In this document: positions 25,975 to 35,432 of the stretch, in pieces
Layout: every line of letters starts with the position of its first letter
Numbering within the stretch: the first letter of the stretch is position 1
Source of the DNA: Erysipelotrichia bacterium
GTDB lineage: Bacteria; Bacillota_I; Bacilli_A; Erysipelotrichales; Erysipelotrichaceae
Direction: 5' to 3'
Assembly (NCBI GenBank): GCA_030525245.1
Contig: JAUNFB010000008.1
Coordinates: 1-48,970 of the forward strand
DNA length: 48,970 nucleotides
The notes under the pieces: model-generated
The model's input: only the letters and a program-made list of their open reading frames with translations
Databases searched by the model: none
Told to the model about the DNA's origin: nothing
Position numbers and translations under genes: made by a program

Positions 25975-27432
25975 TTAATCTAAATCCTTCCCATTGCTTT
26001 CAATACATTTTTTGTACCAATAAAAACTGTCTTTTTTATAACGCCTATATGTTCCGTTACCTTTGTCATCAACATCCACATAGATAAAGCCATAACGTTT
26101 TCTTATCTCTCCTGTACCCGCCGATACCAAATCCAAACAGCCCCAAGTCGTATATCCCATCAAATCCACACCTTCATCAATTGCCTCACCCATTGCTTTG
26201 ATATGTTCTTTGTGATAAGCAATCCGATAAGTATCGTGAACTGTTCCGTTTTCTTCTAAAGTATCATAAGCTCCTAAACCATTCTCACAATTGAACAGTG
26301 GAATCTGATAACGATCATACATTTCATGCATAAAATATTTTAATCCTGCCGGATCAATCGCCCAACCCCAATCACTGACTTGCAAATACGGATTTTTGAA
26401 ACCACCTAAAAGATTCCCGCTAACACCTTGCCCTTCATTTTTGTGAGTAGTAATAACATTGGATGAATAATAAGAAAATTCCAAAAAATCTACTTTACCA
26501 TTTTCTAAATCATTTCTGTCCTGTTCACTGATATATAAATTAACACCCAATTCTTTCCATAATCTTTGAGCATAGGAAGGATAATGACCTCTGACAAAAG
26601 TATCGGCACAATAATAATATATATCCTGCATTTGTTTTTGATTAGCCGCTTCATCTAACGGATCACAGGTTAAGGCATGCGTAAACAAACCGGCAACCAT
26701 ACAGCCAATCTTTTTTTGCGGGTAATTATCATGTACATATTTAACAACTCTTGCCGAAGCAACCAATTGATTATGAAGTTTTTCATAATTTGCCTGATTA
26801 TCCTTTTCTATGGCAATTGCTTGTAAAACATTTATTTCGTTAAATGTGCTCCAATATGTTACCTCTTGAAATTCATTTACAGCTGTTTGAGCAAAGGTGA
26901 CAAACTCATCAATAAGTTCCCTATTTCGCCAACCACCCTTTTCCGTTATATAGAATGCCGGCATATCATATTTATATAGGTGTACCAACGGTTCGATATT
27001 ATATTTTTTACATTCCGAGAATACATTATGATAGAATTCTATACCCTGTTTGTTTATTCCTTTTTCTACTCCCCAAGGATAAACTCTTGCCCAAGATAAA
27101 GTTAAGTTCAAAACCTTAAATCCCATTTCAGCAAACAAAGCAATGTCTTCCTTATAATGATGATAGAAATCCGTTGCTTTATGATTAGGATAAAATTCAT
27201 CTTCAAATACTGCCAGTTTTGCACCCTTGGGCAAATTCAGACATTCCATAATTGCCGGAGTTTTTCCTCTCGTACCGTCAGGCATAATATATGTAGCCAT
27301 TCTTGGAGTATTTATGTTTCCTCCCAAATGATAATCAGTCATATTAGGCGATTTACCGCCTTCATTCCAACCGCCCTCAGCTTGATTTGCGCTTATATCG
27401 CCACCCCATAAAAAGTTTTTGGGAAATGTCAT
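25975..27432 (-). CDS. glycoside hydrolase family 1, 6-phospho-beta-glucosidase type
   Basis: A 485-residue GH1 enzyme. The acid/base glutamate is Glu199 in YWSTFNEIN and the nucleophile is Glu383 in FNCENGLGA. The N-terminal FPKNFLWGGDISANQAEGG is typical. The C-terminal SAGTGEIRKRYGFIYVD carries the Ser, Lys and Tyr that bind the 6-phosphate in phospho-glycosidases, so the enzyme should act on a disaccharide phosphorylated by the PTS encoded upstream in the operon. It follows the esterase genes after 69 bases, a gap with no terminator. Confidence 0.92.
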   Translation of the reverse strand: MTFPKNFLWGGDISANQAEGGWNEGGKSPNMTDYHLGGNINTPRMATYIMPDGTRGKTPAIMECLNLPKGAKLAVFEDEFYPNHKATDFYHHYKEDIALFAEMGFKVLNLTLSWARVYPWGVEKGINKQGIEFYHNVFSECKKYNIEPLVHLYKYDMPAFYITEKGGWRNRELIDEFVTFAQTAVNEFQEVTYWSTFNEINVLQAIAIEKDNQANYEKLHNQLVASARVVKYVHDNYPQKKIGCMVAGLFTHALTCDPLDEAANQKQMQDIYYYCADTFVRGHYPSYAQRLWKELGVNLYISEQDRNDLENGKVDFLEFSYYSSNVITTHKNEGQGVSGNLLGGFKNPYLQVSDWGWAIDPAGLKYFMHEMYDRYQIPLFNCENGLGAYDTLEENGTVHDTYRIAYHKEHIKAMGEAIDEGVDLMGYTTWGCLDLVSAGTGEIRKRYGFIYVDVDDKGNGTYRRYKKDSFYWYKKCIESNGKDLD

Positions 27433-27501
27433 ATCTGTTTTTGCATTATCAAAACAAGAGATAATGCTCTCCTTTCTTTTAACAACTTTCAGTTGTGTAT
27501 A

Positions 27502-28305
27502 TTAATATTTATACTTAAACGGAGCAAAGCCGAAAAATTCGATTGCTTTCTCAATTTGAGGATTCCAAAATCCCCAATTATGTCCGCCGGGTCCTTCTTC
27601 ATATTCGATTTCCAAAGAAGTATTTTCTTGTACAAATTTCATAAAATCCAACCCGCTTTGATATATTAATTTATCATCAATACCGCAAACATGTCTTAAA
27701 CGAGGCTTTTCACCTTCATACTTGTCTAATTTCAATGCTAAGGTATTTAAATCATTATCCGAATTTTTATACTCTTCATAATCACCGAAATTCATATATT
27801 GTAATTTCTCGGCGTCATAAGTGTTTTTTAACATCGGACGGTCATCTTTTCTCTCACCGATTGCTCCGGATAAAGAAACAGCCGCAGCATATAAATCAGG
27901 TCTGCCCATAGCTAATCGAAAAGCACCATAACCGCCCATAGAATTACCCATTATAAAAGTATCTTCTCTTTTAGTCGAAGCCGGGAAATAATTAGCAATG
28001 CGTACAGGCAATTCTTCGGTTAAGAATGTAAAGTAACGATAATTATACTTGCCATCAACATAAGTTCCGCGTTGTGTTGTCGGCATAACGACAATTACCG
28101 GTAAATCACGCGTGTAAATTTCAATCATACTTTTTCTTATATATGCACTTTGATCATCACCGTGACCGTGTAAACAGTAAATTACCGGATATTTCCTTTC
28201 CGGTTCTAAAGGTGTCCTGCCTCTTCTAACCTCCGGCAACAAAATATTTATATCTGTGTCCATGCATAAAGCATCAGAATACATACTCATCTGTAAAAAA
28301 GCCAT
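27502..28305 (-). CDS. alpha/beta-hydrolase esterase (EstA/FghA-like), copy 2
   Basis: A 267-residue cytoplasmic esterase without signal peptide. The nucleophile is Ser122 in MGNSMGGYGAFR, the His is His242 in GPGGHNWGFWNP, and HGHGDDQSAYIRKS forms the oxyanion-hole loop. This group cleaves acetyl or other short acyl groups from sugars and esters. It is a paralog of the next gene upstream (28308-29147), with the same order of motifs but only moderate identity. The two are separated by two bases. Removal of acyl groups from the imported sugar before or after glycoside cleavage is the likely role. Confidence 0.85.
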   Translation of the reverse strand: MAFLQMSMYSDALCMDTDINILLPEVRRGRTPLEPERKYPVIYCLHGHGDDQSAYIRKSMIEIYTRDLPVIVVMPTTQRGTYVDGKYNYRYFTFLTEELPVRIANYFPASTKREDTFIMGNSMGGYGAFRLAMGRPDLYAAAVSLSGAIGERKDDRPMLKNTYDAEKLQYMNFGDYEEYKNSDNDLNTLALKLDKYEGEKPRLRHVCGIDDKLIYQSGLDFMKFVQENTSLEIEYEEGPGGHNWGFWNPQIEKAIEFFGFAPFKYKY

Positions 28306-28307
28306 AT

Positions 28308-29147
28308 CTATCTCATAACTATTCCTGAATCATTCCAACAATTATCAACATCAAAACCGAAAAACTTAAATACATTTTCTATTTGCGGATTCCAATAAAA
28401 CCAATCATGGCCTCCTTGACCCTTAACATATACCGTTTCAAAGTATTCGTCATATTCATCCTCGATAATTCTATGAAATTCATCATTTTTACCGACCAAA
28501 TGATCTTCTTCACCACAGCATTGATAATAGCGAATTTTATCCGTTAAATGCTTGTTTTTCAATTGTTCCAATAGATGATAATTATCATTTATACTGTTTT
28601 TATATTCTTCTTTACTGCCAAAAATATGTAAAATATTATCTTTCATATCGCTGTTGGGATACATATTCCCCATATGTTCGCTCAAATCAACCGAACCGGA
28701 AAAAGAAGCACCGGCAGCATAATTTTGCGGATTGGTTAATAATAATTTAGTAGCACCATAACCGCCCATAGAATTACCCATAACAAAATTGTCTTCCTTT
28801 TTATCGCTGATAGGAAAATATTTACGCATTACTTTAGGCAATTCTTCAGCCACATAGGTAAAGTATTTTAATCCTCTTTTGCTATCTGTATAAAATTCTC
28901 TGGTACAAGAAGGCATAAATACCGCCACATCAAACTGGCGAGCATATAACTCAATGTTGGATTTACGAATCCAAGCATTATGAGAATCCCCGTTTCCGTG
29001 TAATATCCAAATCACCGGAAGTTTCTTTTTCGACCAATCAACATCATCCCATGTTCTTGCACGACGTCTTGTATCGGGAATCAAATAGTCCACATCCATA
29101 TCCTGCCCCAATACTTCTGAAAAAAAAGTTATTGTTCCGTATGCCAT
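28308..29147 (-). CDS. alpha/beta-hydrolase esterase, copy 1
   Basis: A 279-residue paralog of the neighbouring esterase. Ser126 lies in MGNSMGGYGATK, the catalytic His in KGQGGHDWFYWNP near the C-terminus, and WILHGNGDSHNAWIRKS is the oxyanion loop. There is no signal peptide, so the substrate must be imported first. Two different esterases side by side suggest two acyl positions or two acyl types on the substrate. The gene lies five bases after the EIIA gene. Confidence 0.85.
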   Translation of the reverse strand: MAYGTITFFSEVLGQDMDVDYLIPDTRRRARTWDDVDWSKKKLPVIWILHGNGDSHNAWIRKSNIELYARQFDVAVFMPSCTREFYTDSKRGLKYFTYVAEELPKVMRKYFPISDKKEDNFVMGNSMGGYGATKLLLTNPQNYAAGASFSGSVDLSEHMGNMYPNSDMKDNILHIFGSKEEYKNSINDNYHLLEQLKNKHLTDKIRYYQCCGEEDHLVGKNDEFHRIIEDEYDEYFETVYVKGQGGHDWFYWNPQIENVFKFFGFDVDNCWNDSGIVMR

Positions 29148-29152
29148 CTATA

Positions 29153-29491
29153 TTACCTCCGTAATTTAATATCGTTAGCCTTTAAAATTTTATATAAAGC
29201 GATACATTGTTCCACCGCAATTTCCAATATTTCCACGCTGGCCATCTGGTCTTCGGCATGAATAATTAACAAAGGAATATTTTTCGTTTGACCGTTCGCT
29301 TCCTTAACCAACAAGTCTTGATGAGATTTATGTCCATCAATAAATATTTTACGTGCCTCTCCGACCATCTTTTCCGCTTCTTCAATTTTGCCTTTTCTAG
29401 CTAAATTCATTGCTTCAACATACATACTTTTTGCTGTCCCGGATGTTGCGATAAGCTGTAAAGCAATCTCTTCATAGTCTTTCATTTCCAT
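29153..29491 (-). CDS. PTS system EIIA component, lactose/cellobiose family
   Basis: A 112-residue soluble EIIA, the normal family length from the chosen ATG. That ATG is preceded by AAAGGTGA; an in-frame ATG 13 codons upstream gives an untypical extension. The helical pattern EEIALQLIATSGTAKSMYVEA and the C-terminal IIHAEDQMASVEILEIAVEQ are characteristic, and a histidine in DGHKSHQDLL is the probable phosphorylation site. It passes phosphate from HPr to the EIIB encoded two genes upstream. Confidence 0.9.
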   Translation of the reverse strand: MEMKDYEEIALQLIATSGTAKSMYVEAMNLARKGKIEEAEKMVGEARKIFIDGHKSHQDLLVKEANGQTKNIPLLIIHAEDQMASVEILEIAVEQCIALYKILKANDIKLRR

Positions 29492-29555
29492 ATAACAAGT
29501 CACCTTTCCGCTTATAATCGGCAGTGACATAATTATGCCACTGCCTTTATTATTT

Positions 29556-30833
29556 TTATTGATTTTCTGTTTCTTCGTTTTCTGCTTCTTCTGCTAAGCA
29601 CTGTTTTTCATATATTTTGAAAAACGGAATCCATACCGGAATAGAAATCAAAACCTGAATCCACGGGATCAAGAAACCGATAGCCTTTTGAGTTTGCAAG
29701 AAATAGCCCAAGCCTAACGGAGTAATACCACCTACATAAACATAAGGAACAGGCAAAATCGCAAATTTATATAACAAATAGAATACAAAGAAGTTAACAA
29801 ATGTTAATAATATATAAGGAATCATCAAAATGAAGTTCAAGGCTATCGGAGTTCCGAAGAAAACCGGCTCCATAATGAATAATCCCGGGAACACAGTAGC
29901 TTTACCGATAGCATTCAAAGTCTTAGACTTGCTCTTAATCATAAAGATTGAAAGAATCCACATTGAGAAAGCAGCAACATTAGTAACGCCAACCAAGAAA
30001 ACCGGATGGAATATTGCGGCTTTTCCGGCAGAAACCAATTCAAAGTTTTCAGCCATTGCAGTAGCGATAATAGGGTTAAAAATCGGCATAATAACTGCAT
30101 GCCCATGAATACCGAATGCCCATAGTACCGATCCAAACAAGCAAAGCAACAATACTGTTGGATAACTGTCTACTACATCTAGTGCCGGTTGTAATATTGA
30201 AATAAACCAAGCACCGAAATGCAAACCGGAAGTCTGCTTAACAACGACATAAATACCGCCCAATACAATTACACTGAATGCGAACGGAATTAAAGCCGAA
30301 AAACTTCTGCTGATTGTTTCCGGAACCGAATCTGGAAGTTTAATAATAATATTTTTTACAGCACACAGATGATAGATTTCTGTTGCTACTAAAGCTACAA
30401 CAATTGCTGTAAAAATTCCTTTACCACCGAAATATCCGGCATCGCCTTCAACAACCATAAAGAATACTGCCAATGATACTAACGCACATTCTATTTGTCC
30501 GAGTTTGTATTCTTTAGCTAAATTATAAGCAATACCGATACAAGCAATTACAGCCATTAAACCTAAAGTATAATTATAAACCGCTAAAGCGTAACCGCCG
30601 ACCTTAGCAGTCAACTGTGCCCAACCGGTAAAAAACGCACCGGCAAAACCTCCCATCGCTTTAGCTTGCTCTCCGGGAGCAACCGCGAATAAGAAAGCAA
30701 TGGCTCCGACCATCGTAAATGGTATCGTCAACATCATACCTGCTGAAATAGCCTTAACATATCTGTTCTGTGATATTTTTTGTGATATAGGCATCATTAC
30801 AGCGGAAAATTTATTCATAAAATTATCCATCAT
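29556..30833 (-). CDS. PTS system EIIC component, lactose/cellobiose family
   Basis: The 425-residue membrane channel of the transporter, with about ten membrane segments. Typical segments are FSAVMMPISQKISQNRYVKA at the N-terminus, LWAFGIHGHAVIMPIFNPII and FIMEPVFFGTPIALN. It imports a beta-linked disaccharide while EIIB phosphorylates it. It has an acidic C-terminal tail (EEAENEETENQ). GAGGAG precedes two adjacent ATG codons, and either could be used. It lies between the EIIB and EIIA genes. Confidence 0.93.
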   Translation of the reverse strand: MMDNFMNKFSAVMMPISQKISQNRYVKAISAGMMLTIPFTMVGAIAFLFAVAPGEQAKAMGGFAGAFFTGWAQLTAKVGGYALAVYNYTLGLMAVIACIGIAYNLAKEYKLGQIECALVSLAVFFMVVEGDAGYFGGKGIFTAIVVALVATEIYHLCAVKNIIIKLPDSVPETISRSFSALIPFAFSVIVLGGIYVVVKQTSGLHFGAWFISILQPALDVVDSYPTVLLLCLFGSVLWAFGIHGHAVIMPIFNPIIATAMAENFELVSAGKAAIFHPVFLVGVTNVAAFSMWILSIFMIKSKSKTLNAIGKATVFPGLFIMEPVFFGTPIALNFILMIPYILLTFVNFFVFYLLYKFAILPVPYVYVGGITPLGLGYFLQTQKAIGFLIPWIQVLISIPVWIPFFKIYEKQCLAEEAENEETENQ

Positions 30834-30853
30834 TATTCTCCTCTTAATTTCAA

Positions 30854-31153
30854 TTATTTTTTTACACTATCCAATATTAATTTAAGGATATTCTTTCCGT
30901 TTCCTGTTCCGTAATCTCTCATTGACATTACAACTACCGGAATATCAGGATACAGGGATTGAATTTCGTCTTTTCGGTAAGCAATTTGAGGGCCAATCAA
31001 AATTGCATCACTTCCAGGTGCGAATGTTTCAACATCATTTACACTATATGCGGCAATATCCAAATCTACACCTACCGTTTCCGCTTCCTTTTTTATTTTC
31101 TTAACAACAACGCTGGTAGACATTCCCATTGCGCAAAAGACACTAACTTTCAT
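30854..31153 (-). CDS. PTS system EIIB component, lactose/cellobiose family
   Basis: A 99-residue EIIB with the active-site cysteine Cys7 in VFCAMGMSTSVVVKK and the family segments ILIGPQIAY and VMSMRDYG. It is the first gene of the nine-gene sugar operon. GAGGAG lies seven bases before the ATG at 31153; a TTG two codons upstream is less likely. The cre site and promoter at 31197-31215 precede it. Confidence 0.92.
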   Translation of the reverse strand: MKVSVFCAMGMSTSVVVKKIKKEAETVGVDLDIAAYSVNDVETFAPGSDAILIGPQIAYRKDEIQSLYPDIPVVVMSMRDYGTGNGKNILKLILDSVKK

Positions 31154-31196
31154 TTCCAATCTCCTCTCTTTTTGATCAAAAAATTGCTAACATTAA

Positions 31197-31215
31197 TGTT
31201 TACGTTTCCACTATA
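31197..31215 (-). promoter_or_regulatory. promoter -10 and cre site of the sugar operon
   Basis: On the minus strand TATAGT (31210-31215) is followed by TGGAAACGTAAACA (31197-31210), which fits the cre consensus at about 12 of 14 positions and covers the start region. The -35 is weak, which fits dependence on an activator. A perfect palindrome, AACATTAATGTT (31189-31200), overlaps the cre. Confidence 0.6.
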
Positions 31216-31357
31216 ACTTGAAGAGAATAAATAATCCAATCAACAATTTTCCTCATATTTATTGTATGTTTTTTGCCCTTCCTAAACCATAATTAAATTC
31301 AAAACGGCATTACTGTTATTTCCTATTGCTTAGGAAAATAAAATATCAATAGTTTGG

Positions 31358-31363
31358 TATAAT
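31358..31363 (+). promoter_or_regulatory. extended -10 of the PRD regulator gene
   Basis: TATAAT preceded by TGG (TGGTATAAT), 30 bases before the ATG. No convincing -35. Confidence 0.5.
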
Positions 31364-31392
31364 ATAAACTAAAATAATGATAGAGGTTTTTT

Positions 31393-33315
31393 ATGTTGAC
31401 TAAAAGAGATCAAACACTTATCAACCAAATATTAGAAAAACGCACCGGTATATTCGGTAAAGAGCTAGCTAAAATATGCAATATTACCGACAGAACCGTC
31501 CGCAGCGATATCAACAGAATCAATAAAGAATTGTTTAATTCTTCCATCTGTATTTCTTCAAGCAAAAAAGACGGCTATTATTTGAAAGATAACGATTACC
31601 ACGCCTTGCTGATATATATGGATCGTCATTTTGGCTCCCAGAGCACTCATTTTCAAAATAATCAATATATTCCGGTCAACAGTGAAGAGAGAATAATATA
31701 CTTGACTCTCCAATTATCTTTTAACAGTTCTTATACAACTTATGATACTCTATCTTTGGCAACCTATTCATCTAAAACAACCATAAAAAATGATTTAAAA
31801 AAAATCGAAGAAGCTGTTAATAAAATCGATTTTTTGAATTTAGAAATCAATCAAACTAAAGGAACTAAATTACAAGGATTGGAAAGTAAGAAACGTATTC
31901 TTATTTCTAAAATGATTTATCATAACATCGATTCCGATTATTCCTATATTAAATCCGCTTTGTCGGTTTTCTTAACCAACACCGATAAATTGTTCCAACT
32001 ATATGACTTATATGTCACTTTCTTTGAAAGTCACAATCTGATTTTTACTGATCGGGCTATTCGTGCCTTTACTTTTGAAACCCTGATTTTTTGTGAGCGC
32101 CACAAAAACGGTATGAAATTGGAAAACACTTACTCCTATAGTGGAGACACCACCTTAGAATTACCTTTTGAAAAAATAGAAAATATGTTAACTGTAAAAT
32201 TAGATGAAAAAGAAAGAATGTATTTATATGATGCCCTATCTTTCAAACAAATGCTTTATAACGGTGCCAACTACTTTGAAGACAAAAACGCAATAATTGT
32301 TGTAGATGAGTTCTTTAAAAGTATTGAAAAATATTATCACATTAATATAACCGGTTCGCCGCAAACCAAAGAAAACTTTATTCTGCATATCAGTTCTTTA
32401 ATTCAAAGAATTAAGCACCAAATAGCCAATAACCAATATTTTATCAAGGACATAAAATCGGCTTATCCTTACTCCTTTGAATTATCAACTTCGATTATTC
32501 CCATCATCCAAAAACATTACAATATCACTATCGACGAAAGCGAACTCTCCTACATCGCTATCCATTTATCATTGTTTTTAAATGAAACAATTCAAAAAGT
32601 AAAAACAATAATTGTTTGCGCCAACGGGTTAAGTGAAAGTAAATTAATCGAGTTTAAAATAAATAACCGCTTCAAAGATCGAATAGAAATAGTTGATTCC
32701 TGCCCATTATATCAATTGGAAAAAAACACCAAAAAGAATAAGGACATCAAATTGGTAATTACTACCATACCTTTCGTATCACCATTTTCCGATAATGTTA
32801 CGATATTACAAATTAATCCCAATTTAACCGACAATGATATTTACAATTGTGAAAAAGCATTATTGAAAATCCAATACGGTTCTAATGAATATACCACTCT
32901 GTATGATGGATTCAACCACCACTTTTTCAACATCTATGAAAATAAAGACCCTAATGAAGCATTGGATGAGATGATCGAAATGTTATATTTGCAAAATATT
33001 ATTACCGACAAGAAAGCCTTCTTGGACTCCATAAAAAAAAGAGAAAGTTATTTTTCTACTGTCTACAATAACATATGGATTCCTCACCCCTTAGTTACCA
33101 TGGCTACTAAAACAATCTTCTCCGTTGCCTTAATCAAAGAATCCGAAAGTATTAATTTAATTATTTTGTGTGCTATCAAAGAGGGAGAAACCATAAAATA
33201 CCGTGACATTTTCAATCACATCACCAATCTGCTAACCAACATCGATCTCTGCAATCAAATTACCAAAATCAATAATTTTCCGAATTTTATCGAATTTTTC
33301 AAAAATATATCCTAA
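31393..33315 (+). CDS. LicR/BglG-type PRD transcriptional activator with EIIB and EIIA domains
   Basis: A 640-residue regulator. The domains in order are an N-terminal helix-turn-helix (ELAKICNITDRTVRSDINRI, about 22-42), a second winged helix (about 80-140), PRD1 (about 180-290), PRD2 (about 295-400, with ESELSYIAIHLSLFL), an EIIB-like domain (IIVCANGLSESKL, about 415) and a C-terminal EIIA-like domain (about 500-640, with NIWIPHPLVTMA). Proteins of this kind are activated or inhibited by PTS-dependent phosphorylation of the PRDs and the EII-like domains. It is divergent from the PTS operon, its obvious target. Confidence 0.9.
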   Translation: MLTKRDQTLINQILEKRTGIFGKELAKICNITDRTVRSDINRINKELFNSSICISSSKKDGYYLKDNDYHALLIYMDRHFGSQSTHFQNNQYIPVNSEERIIYLTLQLSFNSSYTTYDTLSLATYSSKTTIKNDLKKIEEAVNKIDFLNLEINQTKGTKLQGLESKKRILISKMIYHNIDSDYSYIKSALSVFLTNTDKLFQLYDLYVTFFESHNLIFTDRAIRAFTFETLIFCERHKNGMKLENTYSYSGDTTLELPFEKIENMLTVKLDEKERMYLYDALSFKQMLYNGANYFEDKNAIIVVDEFFKSIEKYYHINITGSPQTKENFILHISSLIQRIKHQIANNQYFIKDIKSAYPYSFELSTSIIPIIQKHYNITIDESELSYIAIHLSLFLNETIQKVKTIIVCANGLSESKLIEFKINNRFKDRIEIVDSCPLYQLEKNTKKNKDIKLVITTIPFVSPFSDNVTILQINPNLTDNDIYNCEKALLKIQYGSNEYTTLYDGFNHHFFNIYENKDPNEALDEMIEMLYLQNIITDKKAFLDSIKKRESYFSTVYNNIWIPHPLVTMATKTIFSVALIKESESINLIILCAIKEGETIKYRDIFNHITNLLTNIDLCNQITKINNFPNFIEFFKNIS

Positions 33316-33344
33316 AGCAAAGCAGTTAAATGTTTTGCTTTTTT
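33314..33344 (+). terminator. terminator of the PRD regulator gene
   Basis: AAGCAAA (33315-33321) and TTTGCTT (33334-33340), followed by TTTT. Confidence 0.75.
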
Positions 33345-33346
33345 AC

Positions 33347-33372
33347 AAAAAAAAATACGGTTTCCCGTATTT
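33347..33372 (-). terminator. terminator of the tRNA-Arg gene
   Basis: AAATACGG and CCGTATTT pair around a four-base loop. On the minus strand the stem is followed by a long T-run, 12 bases after the end of the tRNA. Confidence 0.8.
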
Positions 33373-33383
33373 AACAAACAAAG

Positions 33384-33460
33384 TGGCGCGCCCTGCAGAA
33401 ATCGAATCCGCAACCTTCTGATCCGTAGTCAGACACTCTATCCAGTTGAGCTAAGGGCGC
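33384..33460 (-). tRNA. tRNA-Arg (anticodon ACG)
   Basis: Read on the minus strand, GCGCCCT pairs with AGGGCGC to form the acceptor. The D-loop has AGCTCAACTGGATAGAGT. The anticodon stem TCTGA/TCAGA holds the loop CTACGGA with anticodon ACG, and the T-arm has GGATTCGATTTC. The discriminator base is G and CCA is encoded (33384-33386). It lies divergent from argS, whose product charges it. Confidence 0.95.
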
Positions 33461-33574
33461 AATTGAATGTATAAATATAATAACACAATATTCTTAATTT
33501 TCAAGCATTATTTTATACATAATTAATAATTATTATGTTAGAATATTTAAGTATATTTCACAGGAGGATTTTTT

Positions 33575-35224
33575 ATGAATGAAATTGAAACAAAATTGCA
33601 TCAAAGTATTAAAGAAGTTGTAAAAGAATGTTTCGATTACGATGCTGCTGATAACCTCGTAATGATTGAAACACCTAAAGACACCGCTAACGGTGACTAT
33701 TCAACCAATATTGCGATGCGATTAACAAAAATTCTCCACCAAAACCCTCAGGTTATTGCGAAAACAATCGTCGAAGGTCTGTCAAAGAAATTAGATGAAG
33801 TTGAAAAAATCGAAATTGCCGGACCGGGATTCATTAACTTCTGGATCAAAAAATCCGCATTGGCCGATGTTATCAACACTGTATTACAGCAGGGTGAAGA
33901 TTACGGTACCAATAACAGCGGAAATGGTTTAAGAATATTAGTGGAATACGTCTCTGCCAATCCAACCGGACCTTTACATTGTGGTCACGCCAGAGGAGCT
34001 GCTTGGGGAGATGTTATCTGCCGATTATTGAAAAAATCAGGCTATGATTGCTTAAGAGAATATTATATCAACGATGCCGGACACCAAATCGATATGTTGG
34101 GCGAATCTATCTATCAAAGATACTTGGAATCATTCGGCTTAGAATTCCATTTACCGGAAGATGGTTATCACGGACAAGATGTCAAAGAAATTACCGAAGA
34201 AATCAAAAAAGATGTCGGTGATAAATACTTGCACACCACCAAAGAAGAAGCCGTTAAATTCTTCAGATGGGAAGGCAGAACAAGAGAGTTGGCAAGAATC
34301 AAAGAAGACTTAAAATATTATCGTTGCAATTTTGATTCTTGGATCTCGGAACAATGGATCGTTGATCAGGGAAGAGTAGAAAAATCATTGCAGAAAATGA
34401 TTGATATGGGTCTTACTTATGAAAAAGACGGCGCTTTGTGGTTTAAATCAACCGAGTATGGCGATGACAAAGACAGAGTCTTAAAGAAGTCAGACGGTTC
34501 AAACACTTATTTGACACCGGATATCGCTAACCATATGTATAAATTCGAAAGAGGTTATACTAAACTTGTCAATTTATGGGGTGCAGATCACCACGGATAT
34601 ATTGCCAGAATGAAAGCCGCTATTCAAGCTCTTGGTTATGGCAAAGAAGACTTGGAAGTTGATTTAATCCAAATGGTACGTTTGGTAGAAAACGGTCAAG
34701 AAGTTAAAATGAGTAAGCGTACAGGTAACGCTATTACTATCAGAGAATTGGTTGATGATATCGGCTGTGATGCAGCAAGATACTTCTTCATTTCTAAGGC
34801 TGTCGATACTCATATGGACTTAGATTTAGGATTAGCTAGATCACAATCAACAGACAATCCGGTTTTCTATGCTCAATACGCTTACGCTCGTATCTGCAAA
34901 TTATTAAAACAGGCACCGGCACTACAAATTTTGGATCAATATGACTTATTGACAGATCAAAAAGAAGTAGAACTATTAAAACAAATCAGTTCATTTACCA
35001 AAACAATCGCTGATGCTGCAGCTACAAGATCACCTAATAAAATGTGTAACTACATTCAAAAATTAGCTCAACTTGTACATGCATATTACGGTTCGGACTG
35101 CAAAGTCAATGACCCGAATAATCCGGAATTAACTGCTCAAAGAGTTGCTCTATTATCAGCAGTTAAAACCACTTTACACAACGCTTTAGATTTAATCGGT
35201 GTTTCAGCTTTAGAAACAATGTAA
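33575..35224 (+). CDS. argS: arginyl-tRNA synthetase
   Basis: A 549-residue class I synthetase that attaches arginine to tRNA-Arg. It has the N-terminal Add-1 domain, the HIGH-type motif NPTGPLHCGHARGA (about 129-142), the catalytic Rossmann fold with WGADHHGY, the KMSKS-type motif VKMSKRTGN and an alpha-helical anticodon-binding domain (DALR type, ending LHNALDLIGVSALETM). AGGAGG precedes the ATG by eight bases. No T-box leader is evident. Confidence 0.97.
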   Translation: MNEIETKLHQSIKEVVKECFDYDAADNLVMIETPKDTANGDYSTNIAMRLTKILHQNPQVIAKTIVEGLSKKLDEVEKIEIAGPGFINFWIKKSALADVINTVLQQGEDYGTNNSGNGLRILVEYVSANPTGPLHCGHARGAAWGDVICRLLKKSGYDCLREYYINDAGHQIDMLGESIYQRYLESFGLEFHLPEDGYHGQDVKEITEEIKKDVGDKYLHTTKEEAVKFFRWEGRTRELARIKEDLKYYRCNFDSWISEQWIVDQGRVEKSLQKMIDMGLTYEKDGALWFKSTEYGDDKDRVLKKSDGSNTYLTPDIANHMYKFERGYTKLVNLWGADHHGYIARMKAAIQALGYGKEDLEVDLIQMVRLVENGQEVKMSKRTGNAITIRELVDDIGCDAARYFFISKAVDTHMDLDLGLARSQSTDNPVFYAQYAYARICKLLKQAPALQILDQYDLLTDQKEVELLKQISSFTKTIADAAATRSPNKMCNYIQKLAQLVHAYYGSDCKVNDPNNPELTAQRVALLSAVKTTLHNALDLIGVSALETM

Positions 35225-35272
35225 TTTAAACTTAAGCAATATAGAAACTCACAGAAAAACTATCCGGATAAT

Positions 35273-35313
35273 AAGGCTTGTTCTCTTGTTTTACAAGGAA
35301 CCAAGCCTTTTAA
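35273..35313 (+). terminator. terminator of argS
   Basis: AAGGCTTG and CAAGCCTT form the base of a long hairpin with inner TTC/GAA and TTGT/ACAA pairs, followed by TTTAATTTT. Confidence 0.85.
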
Positions 35314-35432
35314 TTTTGATTGAATTTGTTTGCTTAAAAATATTAATCTCCACCTTCTTTTCATCAATTATCCGCAAATGATATTTTTCATACCGATTAA
35401 AAATGTGCTATAATTTGTTGAGGAGATTTTTT

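Noticed and set aside
33461..33574. T-box or other leader for argS
   Set aside because: The leader is short and AT-rich, with no T-box consensus or terminator hairpin before the ribosome site.
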